From: Heracleum sosnowskyi
Taxonomy: Eukaryota; Streptophyta; Magnoliopsida; Apiales; Apiaceae
Assembly: GCA_030848705.1 (NCBI GenBank)
Contig: CM061245.1
Coordinates: 37,700,711 to 37,764,710 of the forward strand
Direction of reading: 5' to 3'
Length of the DNA: 64,000 nt
The notes below the pieces were generated by a model. It saw nothing but the letters and a program-made list of their open reading frames with translations. It searched no databases and was not told where the DNA came from. The first letter of the stretch is position 1. The number at the start of each line of letters is the position of its first letter. Positions 10,001-22,421 of this stretch are shown in pieces. Both the position numbers and the translations under genes were made by a program.

Positions 10001-11681
10001 AGGGATTCCCGAATATTATTTTAATTTAAATCTATCTTAAGAGATGATTTAAATATTCGCTGACCACTCAAATGGGACGGGAATACCCTTAAAGATTTGC
10101 AAATAGTCTGACTCTTAGGTCGTAATCTTTTGAAGAGAAATCTTATCAAATCCTAAGTGGGACGACAGTGGTCAACCCCTTCCGGTTACTTACTCCTCTA
10201 TTATCCTAGGAGTTAGTAGGCCAGAAATGTTTTCAAAAGAGAGACAAGTACTCAGTACTTGGGGAAAATAGGATTAAATTTTGATTCCCGTTTCATTGAT
10301 TTTTCATCCACGACCAGCAGGAAACGCGAAAGAGGCTGTCGGACAGTACCTCTGATTATAGCGTAAGAGGCTGTAGGTCAGTCCAGCACTTATCTCGCAT
10401 AGGAGGCTGTAGGTCAGTCCAGCAGATACAAAGCCCGTATGCGGCTAGGGTGATAATCGTGTTAGGATGTCGTCCATCTACTAGTAGAAAAGTGTGAGTA
10501 CGATACAACGACTGATCATCGTGTATCGTGTGTGTGCCCTGAAAAAGGTCCATCCCTCCAATTGGAGTTGTGCTGCACATTGTAATGAAAGCCTAGGTGG
10601 TGAGTTACTGATAATGTGGCAGTGATGAGTAATGATGTTCCTCATACAGTAGTTGTACTGTATGGCATGTTTTGACGAAAAGAATGTTTAAACATATTGT
10701 TCTGTATATGAACGGAGTTTCAAAGGTTTTCAATCATGATATCAGCTTACATGTATGATTATGATGCTATATCTTATTGTCGAGCTATAGTGCTCATTCT
10801 TGCTTCTTTTATATACCACAACAGAACCGAGTCAAAAAGGTGTTCATTACTGATATTATACAATATTGTGAATAGTATGAGATACCTAAATAGATATGTG
10901 AGTATATATGTTGAGAAAGTATGTAAGATATACAGTATATTGAACTGTATAGTATTTTGAATCAATGGATAGGCTTTAAGCCTTGATTCCATTATTTGAT
11001 ATCTATTTTAAAAGATATGTTTTGAATCTTGGTTCATTATATCGATACCAAGGATTCCTAAATGAATTACGAAAAGTAATTGAGTATGATTATAAGTCAT
11101 ACGGTATTTTGAACGGTATACTATTTTGGGGGTCGAACCCTAGTAGTTTTTAAATATGGGTCCCATATGGATTATCTTCCTAAAAGGTTAAAAGATTTAA
11201 ACTGGGATAAATTTCTTGCTGAGCACTATTAGCTCATTCTTGCTTTATTAAATCTTTCAGCACGAAGAAAACGTTGCCGATTCACCTCGTGTTACGAGAG
11301 CAAGGGAATGGAGAGACCACCCTTGAGTTAGTTCAGCAGGATGGATACTGCCGGTGTGAGCAGAATAGTTGCAGACTGTATTAGTGAGAATTGTTTTCAA
11401 GTAGGTTGTATTATTAGACCTTGTATAGAATTGTGAGGTCTATTATTTTAACTTCAGGTAGAGGTTGTAAATGATAGATGAGATCCTGGATAGTACATTT
11501 GATTTGTAATAACAAATGTTACTTATTGTTGATAATTTCCAAGGCTATAACTTGTGTGTGTGTGCGTAAGTGATTGGGGTCCTAGGAGTTGTATTATTAG
11601 AATGTTTTAAGTAATGCAGGTATTGTATATTGATGGAGCGTGACAACCCAGATTCCTGACCCCGGATCTGGGGGTGTTACA
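10001..11681 (+). repeat. Left LTR of Tekay-like gypsy element A, 5'-truncated
   Basis: This segment matches 19557-21237 base for base in length (1,681 bp each), with scattered substitutions, and ends TGTTACA just before a primer site. It lacks the first about 3.1 kb of the LTR. It starts directly against Sirevirus gag sequence with shared AGGG at the joint. It contains three copies of a 35-36 bp repeat beginning GAGGCTGT (10332, 10367, 10403). ORF-like stretches here (for example 10736-10960) recur identically placed in the right LTR and are not genes. Confidence 0.88.
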
Positions 11682-11685
11682 GAAA

Positions 11686-11697
11686 TGGTATCAGAGC
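11686..11697 (+). other. Primer-binding site of gypsy element A
   Basis: TGGTATCAGAGC lies four bases after the left LTR end and is complementary to the 3' end of initiator tRNA-Met, as usual for Tekay/Del chromoviruses. Confidence 0.85.
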
Positions 11698-11699
11698 GT

Positions 11700-13940
11700 T
11701 AAGTTATAAACTTGGATATGAGAGTGTTAAGAGTTATAACGAAGTAAGAGAATGACGAGAGGACTCATATAGAGCCCGTTAAGTGGACTACCGGAAGTAG
11801 TGCCATTGAGGATGTTAAGATTAAAGAGTTTAGTTGGGGACTTATCGAAGGACCGATAGGACCGTTGAAGACCGTCATAATGATGAGACGAATGTCTAGA
11901 ATTATACCCGGATTATCAAGGACATTAAGATAAGACGTGGAGCAGAGTCTCAGTTGTAGTTGGGGTAAGGTCGGAATGACCAATACCAATGGATAACTTG
12001 ACTTAGTAAGAACCTAAGTGTTTGTAGTTGATCATAGTTGCCCACGGGAAGGCAACACATGTGAAGATTGAGACATTTACAATCCTTTACGCGATCCAAA
12101 TTACTAAATTGCGTGGTCTAGTTAAGGCATTATCTTGTGTATGAAGTACAAGCCTTGAGAACAACGATTCCACCAGAGTTGGTGTCTTTTCCATCGATGG
12201 GTATTTTGTTACCTAAGAAGGAGACTGTTGCGTACATATAGTACCAGAACGTTATCGTGAGACGAACGTGCTAAATTGCATCGCGGGTATATTTCGTACG
12301 ATAGGCCATGATGGCTCAACTCAGAAATCAAAGATATGAAGAATGGATAGCGTGATTCTAATAAAGACACGAATGGTTGCGGCGAGCAATGCGACAATCT
12401 CAGGACCTACGAGGAATGAGACTTATGGTGGTCTGGGGTTGGATTCATTTGATACGACTAGTGTTAAGAAATTACGTATACGTTAATCGACCTTCATCTT
12501 TTGAGGATGTGTTGATGCGGCCGTGGGAGGCCCAATCTCTGAACGATTATCGGGGAATGGCGAATATGTTTCGAACTCCCGACCTATTTAAGGACTTGTA
12601 CGATTTTGAGGTACCGTTGGTTAGTACCCTAAGCCATAAAAGCAGAAAGATAAGATCATCCTCGTACGGGTGATGTTAGAAATTATGATGACCATTGACT
12701 TTTTGGTATCTACTTGCTGGTACACTCCTCAATCTAAAACTGTTCCTGCCTGTGTTACCTTGAATAGTTCATGTCAGGTAACCCTTCTAGTTTCCTACTT
12801 CAACTTGGGATGCAACCAACAATTGTTAAATATTCATTTTATTTCTTCATATTTGGAATCCTCAGTCGAGTTCATAAATATCTAGCTATGTGTTTAAAAC
12901 ATAGATGATGTATATTTCAGAGACTACTCGTGAATTCTTTTCTTCTATTAAAAAGAGAGTTGCCCATCAGACGTTGGAATCGTGGAAAGGATATCAATTT
13001 GATATTGGTAGTCCGAATTCAATTCTATCGGAAAAATTTGACAAAGTTTATGTACGGAGACACCTTTGGGGTGGACCGTTTCACTGATGAGAAATGTTTG
13101 GTGGAAGGTTATCGATTGTTCCGATACCAAGAACTTTCTATTCAGACCCTATTCTATTCAAGGGTTATAATTACCTTGTTCATCCCAAACTTATTATTCT
13201 TCTTTTCAATTCATTATCCGAGTAGTCAAAATTTTGCTTTCTTTCTTTCTTTGACTACGATGCCGAGATTTTGTACTAATAAATTGAAAATGGCTAATTG
13301 CATGTGCCATAATGAGTGACTAGTTAATTGTTCTAACTAGTTGAAATTTTAATGATATGATGAAAATCTAGCTAATTATCCTAGCTAGATGCTGCGTCCC
13401 AAACTAATCGAACTAGCAAATTTTGTTCAGCTAGTTGTTAATGTTTATTGAAATGAACTAGTTATTGTATCACTAAGTTCAACTTTCGGTCAAATTTATA
13501 TAAGTAAATTCACGATGCATTTGGTATACAGTGAAGTATGATGAGAAGATTTTCAAACGATAATTTGATTGAGACCTAACCAGGTCGCCCCCTCAGCGAG
13601 AATTTTTGCAAAGTTTTTATATATATATAAAGCATTTTGTTGCTTGAAGTATTCTTGGTACCATGCAAGTATTTTCCTTAGTATTTGGAAAAAGAGAGTG
13701 TTGAAGCTTAGAGCTAAAACAAATGAGCCCGATAAATTATGAATCGAAGTTTACGAAAATTGCCAAGGCTTGTTTCGCATGATGCGAATTCAGAATAACG
13801 GAGTGTCCGAAACGACTGTGATAGAAATTGAAGCAAAGTGGACGAGAAAGAAATGGGCATAAAGAAAATAGAGTATGAAACGCGAATAGATTGATAAAGA
13901 AAGAAAGTAAGAATTCAGATTATCGGACGAGGGAACGTTT
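11700..13940 (+). other. Unrecognised internal region of element A where gag and protease would be expected
   Basis: No gag zinc knuckle or DTG/DSG protease motif is visible. The region is nevertheless conserved, in the same order, in reverse-strand element B (57860 down to about 55600), so it belongs to the family. A semi-open stretch near 12374-12673 includes 'RPWEAQSLNDYRGMANMF'; element B has the related 'RPWKTPILDNYRG'. A second block (about 12905-13319) includes 'SWKGYQFDIGSPNSIL', also present in B as 'KGYQFDIGLLNSIL'. Element B has about 240 bp more between these blocks. The part around 13320-13470 is dense in CTAGTT/AACTAG words. It may be a highly decayed gag or captured sequence; I cannot name a product. 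Confidence 0.55.
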
Positions 13941-16440
13941 GACCTCCAGGGATGTAAAACTTGTTTAACCTCTGTGATAGATACGAAATGGGAAGTACCT
14001 AGTGTAGAGAATATCCCTGTTGTCAACGAATTCGAAGATGTATTTCCAAGAAGATCTTCCGGGGTTACCACCTGATAGAGAAATAAAGTTTGCTATAGAA
14101 TTAGCTCCAAGAACGACGCCAGTTTCGAAGGCCCCGTACCGACTAGCTCCAGTCAAGATGAAGAAATTAGTCGCTCAACTGTAGGAATTGTTAGGGAAAG
14201 GAATGATAAGACCAATTACGTCACCGTGGGATGCACCCGTGTTATTGGTGAAGAAAAAGGACGGCAGCATGAGGCTGTGCATAAACTATCGAAAGTTGAA
14301 TAGGCTAACTGTTAAGAATGAATACCCCTGCCAAGGATCGGTGATTTGATCGATCGGCTGCATGATGCAGTTAAATTCTTGAATATTGATTGAGAACTGG
14401 ATACCACCAGTTGAATATTAAACCTGAGGACGTACCCAAGACTGCGTTTCGCTCCAGGTATGGACACTACGAGTTTTAGTAATGTCGTTTGGGCTGACGA
14501 ATGCCCTTGCAGCTTTCATGGACTTGATGAATCGACTTTTCAAGAAGTATTTGGATAAGTGTGTCATAATGACATCGACAATATTTTGGTTTACCTCAAA
14601 GACCGAGGAAGAACATGTAGAACGTTTAAGGATAGTGTTAGAAGCACTGAGGAGGGAAAAGTTATATGCCAAGTTCGCAAAGTGCGAGTTTTGGCTAAGG
14701 GAAGTACAGTTTTAGAACATGTTGTCAACAGTAAAGGAGTGTTGGTTGACCCTGCTAAGATAAAAGTTGCTTCGAATTGGGAAAGACCAACCACCCCAAC
14801 CGAGGTGAGAAATTTTATAGATTTAGCCGGATATTACTGAAGATGTGTACAAGATTTTGCTAAAATAGCAGCCCCACTGACCAGACTTACTCGAAAGACT
14901 GAAAAGTTGAATGGATCGAGAAATGTGAGAAAATTTCCAGGAATTAAAGAAGAGACTAGTTACCACCCTGCGCTGGTACTGCTAGACGGGAAGGGAGATT
15001 TTGTGATCTACAGCGACGCCTCGCATAAAGGATTAGGGTGTCTGCTTATGCAGCACGGAAAGGTAATTGCGTATGCATCCAGACAATTAAAGGAATATGA
15101 ATTTAGATACCATACGCATGACTTAGAATTGGTAGCGATAGTTTTCGCTTTAAAGATTTGGAGGCACTACTTGTATGGAAAGAAGTGCGAGATTTACACA
15201 ATCATAAGAGCATTAGATACGTTTTCCTAGGAAGACTGTATCGTAATAATAGAAAAGATAGCTAAAGCTAATCAAGGATTATGATGGTGGGATTCTTTAC
15301 CACCCAGGGAAGGCCAATGTGGTGGCCAATGCCCTTAGTAGGAAAGAGAGACTTAAGATGATAACATCATCGGATAAAGTTAATCTAAGGATTTGAGAAA
15401 ATGGAAATTGAGGTTAAGATAACCGGAAATGGTATTGAGAGACTAGTTGAGATTGCAATGCAACCAAAATTGCTGCAGGAAATCAAGTTATGTCAAGAAC
15501 AAATGACGAGTGAAGGTATAAGGTTAATGTTGAAGAAAGAATTAAAGATTGAGAAGATGATAAAGGAATCATAAGGTATTCATACTGAGTTTGGGATTCC
15601 TAATGTTCAAGAGATTAAGGATGCTAATTTTTCGGGATGACTAATAAAAGGAACTGAAAGGATGAAGTTTGAAGTTAAGAATACAACAAAGATTAGTTAA
15701 AACTCCTGACTGAGCCAGAACGAATTAAGGAATAAAGATCTGTCATAAGGAGACAGCTACGCGGAGAGTACAAAAAGGTAAAGAAAGTTAAAGAAATGTT
15801 ATAAGTGGTCGGATAGATAAAAAGGATTATCAATTGGATATGTCAGAAAATGAAGGCAGAACAAAGACCTAGTTGACTATCACAGTTAGTAGAGCTTCCT
15901 GATTAGGAATATAATTTTACTATAATGGATTATGTGATAGGATCAACAAGAATCGAGTCGGACTATGACGTCAATTGAGCTATAATTGATGGATCAAATG
16001 GGTCTACTCATATTTTGTTTTTAGCAAGAGATCTTAAATCAAAGAGTTGCGAAAGAGATAATTGGGTGACGTGGAGTTCCAATCACCATCGTGTCAGATA
16101 AGAACCAATGCTTGAACTCCCGATTCGGGAGGAGTTTTCCAAACGTGTTTGGCAACGAGTTTGAGTGCGAGCACTACGTAGGATCCGTAGACCGACGGAC
16201 CAACCGGAAGAAATATTTCAGAGAACCTAAGTTACGGTAAGCGTTGTACCGCCGATTGCAAGAATAGTCGGATGTTGATAGAAAATGGGTGTATAAGAAT
16301 ACAACCAGAATTGGCTTATATAAAGCGCCCGGTAGATATCACAGACCGGAATGAGTAAGTGTTGTAATGAACCAGAGGGTTGAGGAGTCAACCTGGAAAC
16401 TGGAGATTTCTATATTGAAAGAGTAACCTCGGCTATTTTC
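13941..16440 (+). pseudogene. Gypsy (Tekay/Del-like chromovirus) pol remnant of element A
   Basis: Wording runs in family order. The protease-RT linker appears around 13990 ('VPSVENIPVVNEFEDVFP'). RT follows at about 14060-14840 ('SFGLTNALAAFMDLMNRLFK', 'AKFAKCEFWLREVQF'), and RNase H at 14970-15230 ('GDFVIYSDASHKGLGC', 'ALKIWRHYLYG'). The tether 'YHPGKANVVANALSRKE' lies at 15298, with Asn for the usual Asp, followed by integrase scraps at about 15880-16240. A chromodomain-like tail is suggested near 16320-16440. Frameshifts and stops occur throughout, and the catalytic pair of the FIDD box reads 'DIDNILVY', with Asn for Asp. An active copy would make reverse transcriptase, RNase H and integrase; this one cannot. 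Confidence 0.82.
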
Positions 16441-16465
16441 TTAGATTCCGGGACGGAATCCTTTT

Positions 16466-16478
16466 AAGGAGGGGAGAC
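16466..16478 (+). other. Polypurine tract of gypsy element A
   Basis: AAGGAGGGGAGAC lies directly before the right LTR (TGTAATAACCCC at 16479), the place of plus-strand priming. Confidence 0.8.
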
Positions 16479-19400
16479 TGTAATAACCCCAAATTTTGGA
16501 CTTAGTTAAAAATTTTTGATGAATAGTAAATGTGATGAATAGTAAATTTGCTGATGGAAATATTTTTCAGACCACACTATGTGGATGATATGGAATGAAT
16601 GTTTCGAGGTTATATTATTGATGTGTAAGGAGAATAAGTGAATGTAAACGCGATCAGAATCGGGAGATTCCAACTTTGAATTTTGATCACTATTCATCGG
16701 ACAATCGAGGATGTATTGATTTGATCGTTTTGAGAAAGTATGTAGAATGAGAAATCCATGATCATACCTTAAACCAAGGTGAGAAATCTAGGATCATATA
16801 TTAAACCAAGGTAATGGAAAGATCAAGGAAGTATCCCCAAGCATTCGTACATAGAAACGTTTTTCAAATCACTTGAAGCTATTGCGAAACCAAAGCGTAA
16901 CAAATTATGAATTAAACCCTAACCAAAGGAGGAGTATCATATAAGATCATCAAGTGCAATATATAACAGGATTGAGGATACAAATGATGACATAAGCATG
17001 ATGCAGGAGGGTGACATAAGGATGACCAAGTGATGACAAGGTGATGAATCACCACCTTGTCACCACTTTCACCACAACCACAAGTTAAAAGGGACATGTG
17101 TCTTTGATGACAAAACATGCTTACAACCACACAAATGAGATGCATCCAATTTAGAGATATTTTGACAAAAAGAAAGAAAAGAAAAGCAAGCAACTATCCA
17201 TCTCCCTCATTTCTCAGAATTTCTGCCCAGCTTGACCATGGTGGAAAGAAAATTTCATAACTCCGAATAAACTCATCCTAAAATCTCCGAATTTGGACCA
17301 TAGCTTCCTCATATCATAGTTAAGGTACGTTCAAAATTTCAAGATCATTGAACAAGTATTTCATGTTCAAATCCTTAGTCACAATTGAGGGTGAATAGTA
17401 AATCCGGGAATACTAACTTGTTTTCTTGATTTCTTTTGTGAGTTTAAGGATGGTAAGGATAGATCAAGGCTCCCTTAAGGCTTACAAGCTTTTGTTATTA
17501 TGTTAAGACTTCAATAAAGGTATGAACACCATCCACCCTTTTGATTTACCTTGAGTTTTAAGCTTGAGTTTAAGTTATGTTTAAGTATGTGTAGTTCTTG
17601 GAGTTTGGGTTATAAATGGCTAAACTTTGATGGTTAATGGTTATGAGTTGATGATTGGTAATGTTCTCATAAATTTTATGAACTGACCTTGAGTGTATAA
17701 TGATGGATTGATGGCTTGGTTGATGTTATTGGATTATTTGGAATGGTATAAACACGGGAATCGCGTTTAAGCGTCGTTACCATGTCGAATTTCATTTATG
17801 ATGTTTGGACAGAGATCACGAATACCTTAAAGGAATAACCATGAGGCTTTCTGACCATGATCATGTAGACTCTGTTTCATAGTTTGTTTTAGCGAAAGAA
17901 TGGTATCGTTTTGATTTACGGTTTAGGAGAAACATCCATTTTAGTGAAAGCGGTTTCAGATAACTAAGTAGTTCATTACATGAACTTTGAGAATATGATC
18001 AAGCCCCTTAAAAATGGAATTAGGTCATGATATTAAAATGGATACTAACATGGACAGTTAGTAAGAGAATCGAGAAGGTTTCGGGTTAAAAAGATAATTT
18101 TTCGATTTTATAAAAATGTCGGAACCAAAGCTGCCAAAAACCTGCTGCTCTCGGGATTTTGATCCCCTTAAGCAGAAACACATGTTCAAGAATTTTGTTC
18201 TATTCTTTCCCTAGATCGCGCACGTGAAAACGGTGTGTCATTTTGACTAACGGTTAAGGAGATATGAGCGTTTTAGTGAAAGGCGTGCAAATAGTAACTT
18301 TCCGTAGCTCATCCAAGTTTAAGAATACATTTCACCAAGTAAAACCCCTGTTTTGAGATCAAACCTTTTATGATAAATATTACAAATACTCAAGAAGATT
18401 TTAGAAGTGGTCTCGTATTTAAATACGAGTTTTCGGATTTACTAAAAATGTTAGAGTGCGAGTCGTGTAATAGTAACTTTATGAAAAGTCAACTCTAGAG
18501 TACTACTTTGACCAACCATTGCGACTAAGATAAAAGGAGTATTTCGAGTCGATTAAAATACGAACCTTGTTGAGGAATAACGTGAATACATGATGTGTTT
18601 AACATATAGTTGACTTTAAATGAGTGTTATGAGCGAATGATTACGTTAGGGGACTGATCGAGTATTTCTTTGTTTATGGATTTGCGGCAAGTTCTTGAAC
18701 CCCTAACAACCAAGGATCCGAGGCAAGTTTTCTCATTACATGCTTTATTTTAAATTATAATATTCTGATGATGCATGTGATATGTATTATGCATGCTTTC
18801 AAACCTTACATCGTATATAGATGTAATGGTATTAAAAAGGTTGAGATATAATATATGCATATGATATCATACATGCTTTCAAACCTTACATCGTATATAA
18901 ATGTAATGGTATTAAAAAGGTTGAGATATAATATATGCATATGATATCATACATGCTTTCAAACCTTGCATCGTATATAGATGTAATGGTATTAGAAAGG
19001 TTGAGATATAATATATGCATATGATAGATGCATGCAAGTTTTCAAACCCTACATCATATAAATGATGCTGTTGTGATTTACTATTGTGTACGTGATATAT
19101 ATTCTGCGTTAATGCTGTGAAAAGATTTATAACTGTTTACGCTTTTGATAAAAAGCTTTGTAAGATATTATGCTATGTAAATACTAGATATAAACCGAGG
19201 TTTTAAAGACTCTTAGAGTAGAGCAGGTGAATCGTATTTTTAAACTTAGACCGGGAGTCGGTATATTTTCTTTAAACCGTTAAGGTTTATTTTCTGATAA
19301 GTATATTGAATAGCTACATTCAATTATTTCATTATTCCAGGAATATTATTTTAATATTCACTTAGATTTGACGATCAAATATTTATTGAGCTTTTGATTA

Positions 19401-21237
19401 TTATTTAATCAATTATTAATTGATGAATATTATTTGAATATTTATCATTCTTTTAATTAATTTAAAAATGATGTATATTGTTTAAAAAGTCATCATTGAC
19501 CTTCAATGAGTATGAAGAATATTTCCGAACTTTCTAATATTTATTTTAATTAAAGTAGGGATTCCCGAATATTATTTTAATTTAAATCTATCTTAAGAGA
19601 AGATTTAAATATTCGCTGACCACTCAAATGGGACATGAATACCCTTAAAGATTTCCAAATAGTCTGACTCATAGGTCGTAATCTTTTAAAGAGAAATCTT
19701 ATCAAAACCTAAGTGGGACGACAGTGGTCAACCCCTTCCGGTTACTTACTCCTCTATTATCCTAGGAGTAAGTAGGCCATAAATGTTTTCAAAAGAGAGA
19801 CAAGTACTCAGTACTTGGGGAAAATAGGATTAAATTCCGATTCCCGTTTCATTGATTTTTCATCCAGGACCAGCAGGAAACGCGAAAGAGGCTGTCGGAC
19901 AGTACCTCTGATTATAGCGTAAGAGGCTGTAGGTCAGTCCAGCACTTATCTCGCATAGGAGGCTGTAGGCCAGTCCAGCAGATACAAAGCCCGTATGCGG
20001 CTAGGGTGATAATCGTGTTAGGATGTCATCCATCTACTAGTAGAAAAGTGTGAGTACGATACAACGACTGATCATCGTGTATCGTGTGTGTGCCCTGAAA
20101 AAGGTCCCTCCCTCCAATTGGAGTTGTGTTGCACATTGTAATGAAAGCCTAGGTGGTGAGTTACTGATAATGTGGCAGTGATGAGTAATGATGTTCCTCA
20201 TACAGTAGTTGTACTGTATGGCATGTTTTGACGAAAAGAATGTTTAAACATATCGTTCTGTATATGAACGGAGTTTCAAAGGTTTTCAATCATGATATCA
20301 TCTTACATGTATGATTATGATGCTATATCTTATTGTCGAGCTATAGTGCTCATTCTTGCTTCTTTTATATACCACAACACAACCAAGTCAAAAAGGTGTT
20401 CATTACTGATATTATACAGTATTGTGAACAGTATGAGATACCTAAATAGATATGTGAGTATATATGTTGAGAAAGTATTTAAGATATACAGTATATTGAA
20501 CTGTACAATATTTTGAATCAATGGATAGGCTTTAAGCCTTGATTCCATTATTTGATATCTATTTTAAAAGATATGTTTTGAATATTGGTTCTTTATATCG
20601 ATACCAAGGATTCCTAAATGAATTACAAAAAGTAATTGAGTATGATTATAAGTCATACGGTATTTTGAACGGTATACTATTTTGGGGGTCGAACCCTAGT
20701 AGTTTTTAAATATGGCTCCCATATGGATTATCTTCCTAAAAGGTTTACAGATTTAAACTAGGATAGATTTCTTGCTGAGCACTATTAGCTCATTCTTGCT
20801 TTATTAAATCTTTCAGCACGAAGAAAACGTTGCTGATTCACCTCGTGTTACGAGATCAAGGGAATGGAGAGACCACCCTTGAGTTAGTTCAGCAGGATGG
20901 ATACTGCCGGTGTGAGAAGAATAGTTGCAGACTATATTAGTGAGAATTGCTTCCGAGTAGGTTGTATTATTAAACCTTGTATAGAATTGTGAGGTCTATT
21001 ATTTTAACTTCAGGTAGAGGTTGTAAATGATAGATGAGATCCTGGATAGTACATTTGATTTGTAATAACAAATGTTACTTATTGTTGCTCATTTCCAAGG
21101 CTATAACTTGTGTGTGTGTGCGTAAGTGATTGAGGTCCTTGGAGTTGTATTATTAGAATGTTGTAAGTAATGCAGGTATTGTATATTGATGGAGCGTGAC
21201 AACCCAGATTACTGACCCCGGATCTGGGGGTGTTACA
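16479..21237 (+). repeat. Right LTR of gypsy element A, 4.76 kb
   Basis: Runs from TGTAATAACCCC (after the polypurine tract) to GGGGTGTTACA, matching the end of the left LTR. At 4,759 bp it is unusually long. It contains an 80-bp tandem repeat (18792-19031) and 35-bp GAGGCTGT repeats (about 19888-19976). Its first kilobase is homologous to the LTR fragments at 1-724 (reverse) and 51298-52209. No gene is supported inside it. Confidence 0.87.
18792..19031 (+). repeat. 80-bp tandem repeat, three copies, inside the gypsy LTR
   Basis: CATGCTTTCAAACC starts recur at 18792, 18872 and 18952, and a degenerate one at 19031, giving a period of 80 bp. Copies differ at only a few bases. Confidence 0.9.
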
Positions 21238-21314
21238 CCAATTCCCACCCATTTCCTCAAGCCTCTTGAGCCAAGTAAATGCTGGAGTTTTCTTCCTAGA
21301 TACAAGATTCAATA
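21238..21314. other. Left flank of copia element B (pre-insertion sequence)
   Basis: 77 bp lie between the gypsy LTR end and the copia LTR start. The sequence ends in CAATA, near-identical to CAATC at 43177, so it was once contiguous with 43182 onward. No gene can be recognised in so short a piece. Confidence 0.6.
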
Positions 21315-21758
21315 TGTTGGGTTTAAATCCAACACGGCAGTATGGATGGGTCATAGACAATTAAGACTATTTTGGTAATAATTGTATGTGTAGACAATTA
21401 TTATATATGGTATGTCTTGGTCATGATTAATTTAGGAAATTAGGTGCCAAGAATAAAAAGTCTTGTATAACAATTATGGTAAGTCTTGTATAACAAGTAT
21501 AGCAAGTCTTGGTGGCTAAGTTTTGGGTGGCTATATAAATATAGTCATATTATGTTTGATGTATGTTTGAGCATTGTTTGGCTTAAGTATCGTGTGAGTG
21601 ATACACCGTTTGGTGAGATTGATTGTATTATTAATAACTGTTTTGATTAATTATACAAGTTGGGACATGGTTGTTTCCGCGTCATATATATTGTGTGTGT
21701 GTTTTGTTTTCTTTGTTTGTTTGAATCTCGTATTGGTGTGTAGCCCTTAAACCTAACA
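21315..21758 (+). repeat. 5' LTR of copia element B
   Basis: A 444-bp LTR, TGTTGGGTTTAAATCC...CCTAACA, pairs with 42730-43176. By eye the two LTRs differ at about 25-30 positions. Flanking CAATA (21310-21314) and CAATC (43177-43181) form a TSD with one change. Confidence 0.92.
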
Positions 21759-21760
21759 AG

Positions 21761-21773
21761 TGGTATCAGAGCC
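21761..21773 (+). other. Primer-binding site of copia element B
   Basis: TGGTATCAGAGCC lies two bases after the 5' LTR. Confidence 0.9.
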
Positions 21774-21790
21774 AAGGTTTGTGATTCGAG

Positions 21791-22407
21791 ATGGATAAGT
21801 TTGAGGGAAAGCTCGAGATTGAATTGTTTGATGGAAGAAACAATTTTGCCTTATGGTAGAGCACGGTGAAAGATCTGTTAATTCAGCGAGGGTTATATGC
21901 AACTCTCGAAGAGAAAAATCCTACTAATATTGAGGCCACAAAGTGGGAAGACATGAAGTTACGTGCGACATCGACGATCCGGTTGGCCCTTGCACCGGAA
22001 TTCAAGTATGATGTTCTTGAGGGGAATAACCCTAAAAATTTATGGGAGAAGTTAACGAAGACGTATCACTCAAAGTCGTTAGCAAATAAGTTGTTTCTCA
22101 AGAAAGATTTGTTCGGGTCCAAGATGGAAGAAGAGGGAGATCTGAGAGGTCATCTGAATCATTTTAATGGCCTGATCAACCAGCTGAATAATTTGGATGA
22201 AAAATTGAAGGATGAGGACAAAGTTGTTCTTCTACTTGTATTTCTACTAAAGAAGTATAGTACTGTGATTACTTCTCTGTTGGTTGGGAAAACGAAGTTA
22301 GCTTTGGATGAGACCATTGTCATTCTTCTAGAGGCCGAAAGATTGATGAAGCAAGGATCGAGTGACGAATCATATGGAAGTGCACTCGTGGTGGATGCGC
22401 GTGACAA
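21791..22407 (+). pseudogene. Copia element B gag, N-terminal part, split by CACTA-1
   Basis: The frame starts 'MDKFEGKLEIELFDGRNNFA', 18 bases after the primer site. A TAG at 21857 (after 'ALW') breaks it, and it then stays open to the transposon. The text is classic copia gag of the UBN2 type: 'NPKNLWEKLTKTYHSKSLAN', 'LRGHLNHFNGLINQLNNLDE', 'SSDESYGSALVVDARD'. The reading continues without loss of frame at 38037 ('KKKYGKKHNPN') once CACTA-1 and one copy of its CAA duplication are set aside. This proves the transposon landed in an existing gag. An intact protein would form the particle shell. Confidence 0.88.
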
Positions 22408-22421
22408 CACTACAAGAAAAA
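22408..22421 (+). repeat. Left terminal inverted repeat of CACTA-1
   Basis: CACTACAAGAAAAA matches the inverted right end (38020-38033). It is preceded by CAA. Confidence 0.93.

Noticed and set aside
10736..10960. ORF of 74 aa repeated at 20292-20516
   Set aside because: Both lie at the same place in the two LTRs of element A; the duplication reflects LTR identity, not a gene pair. The antisense frames (10774, 20330) are shadows.
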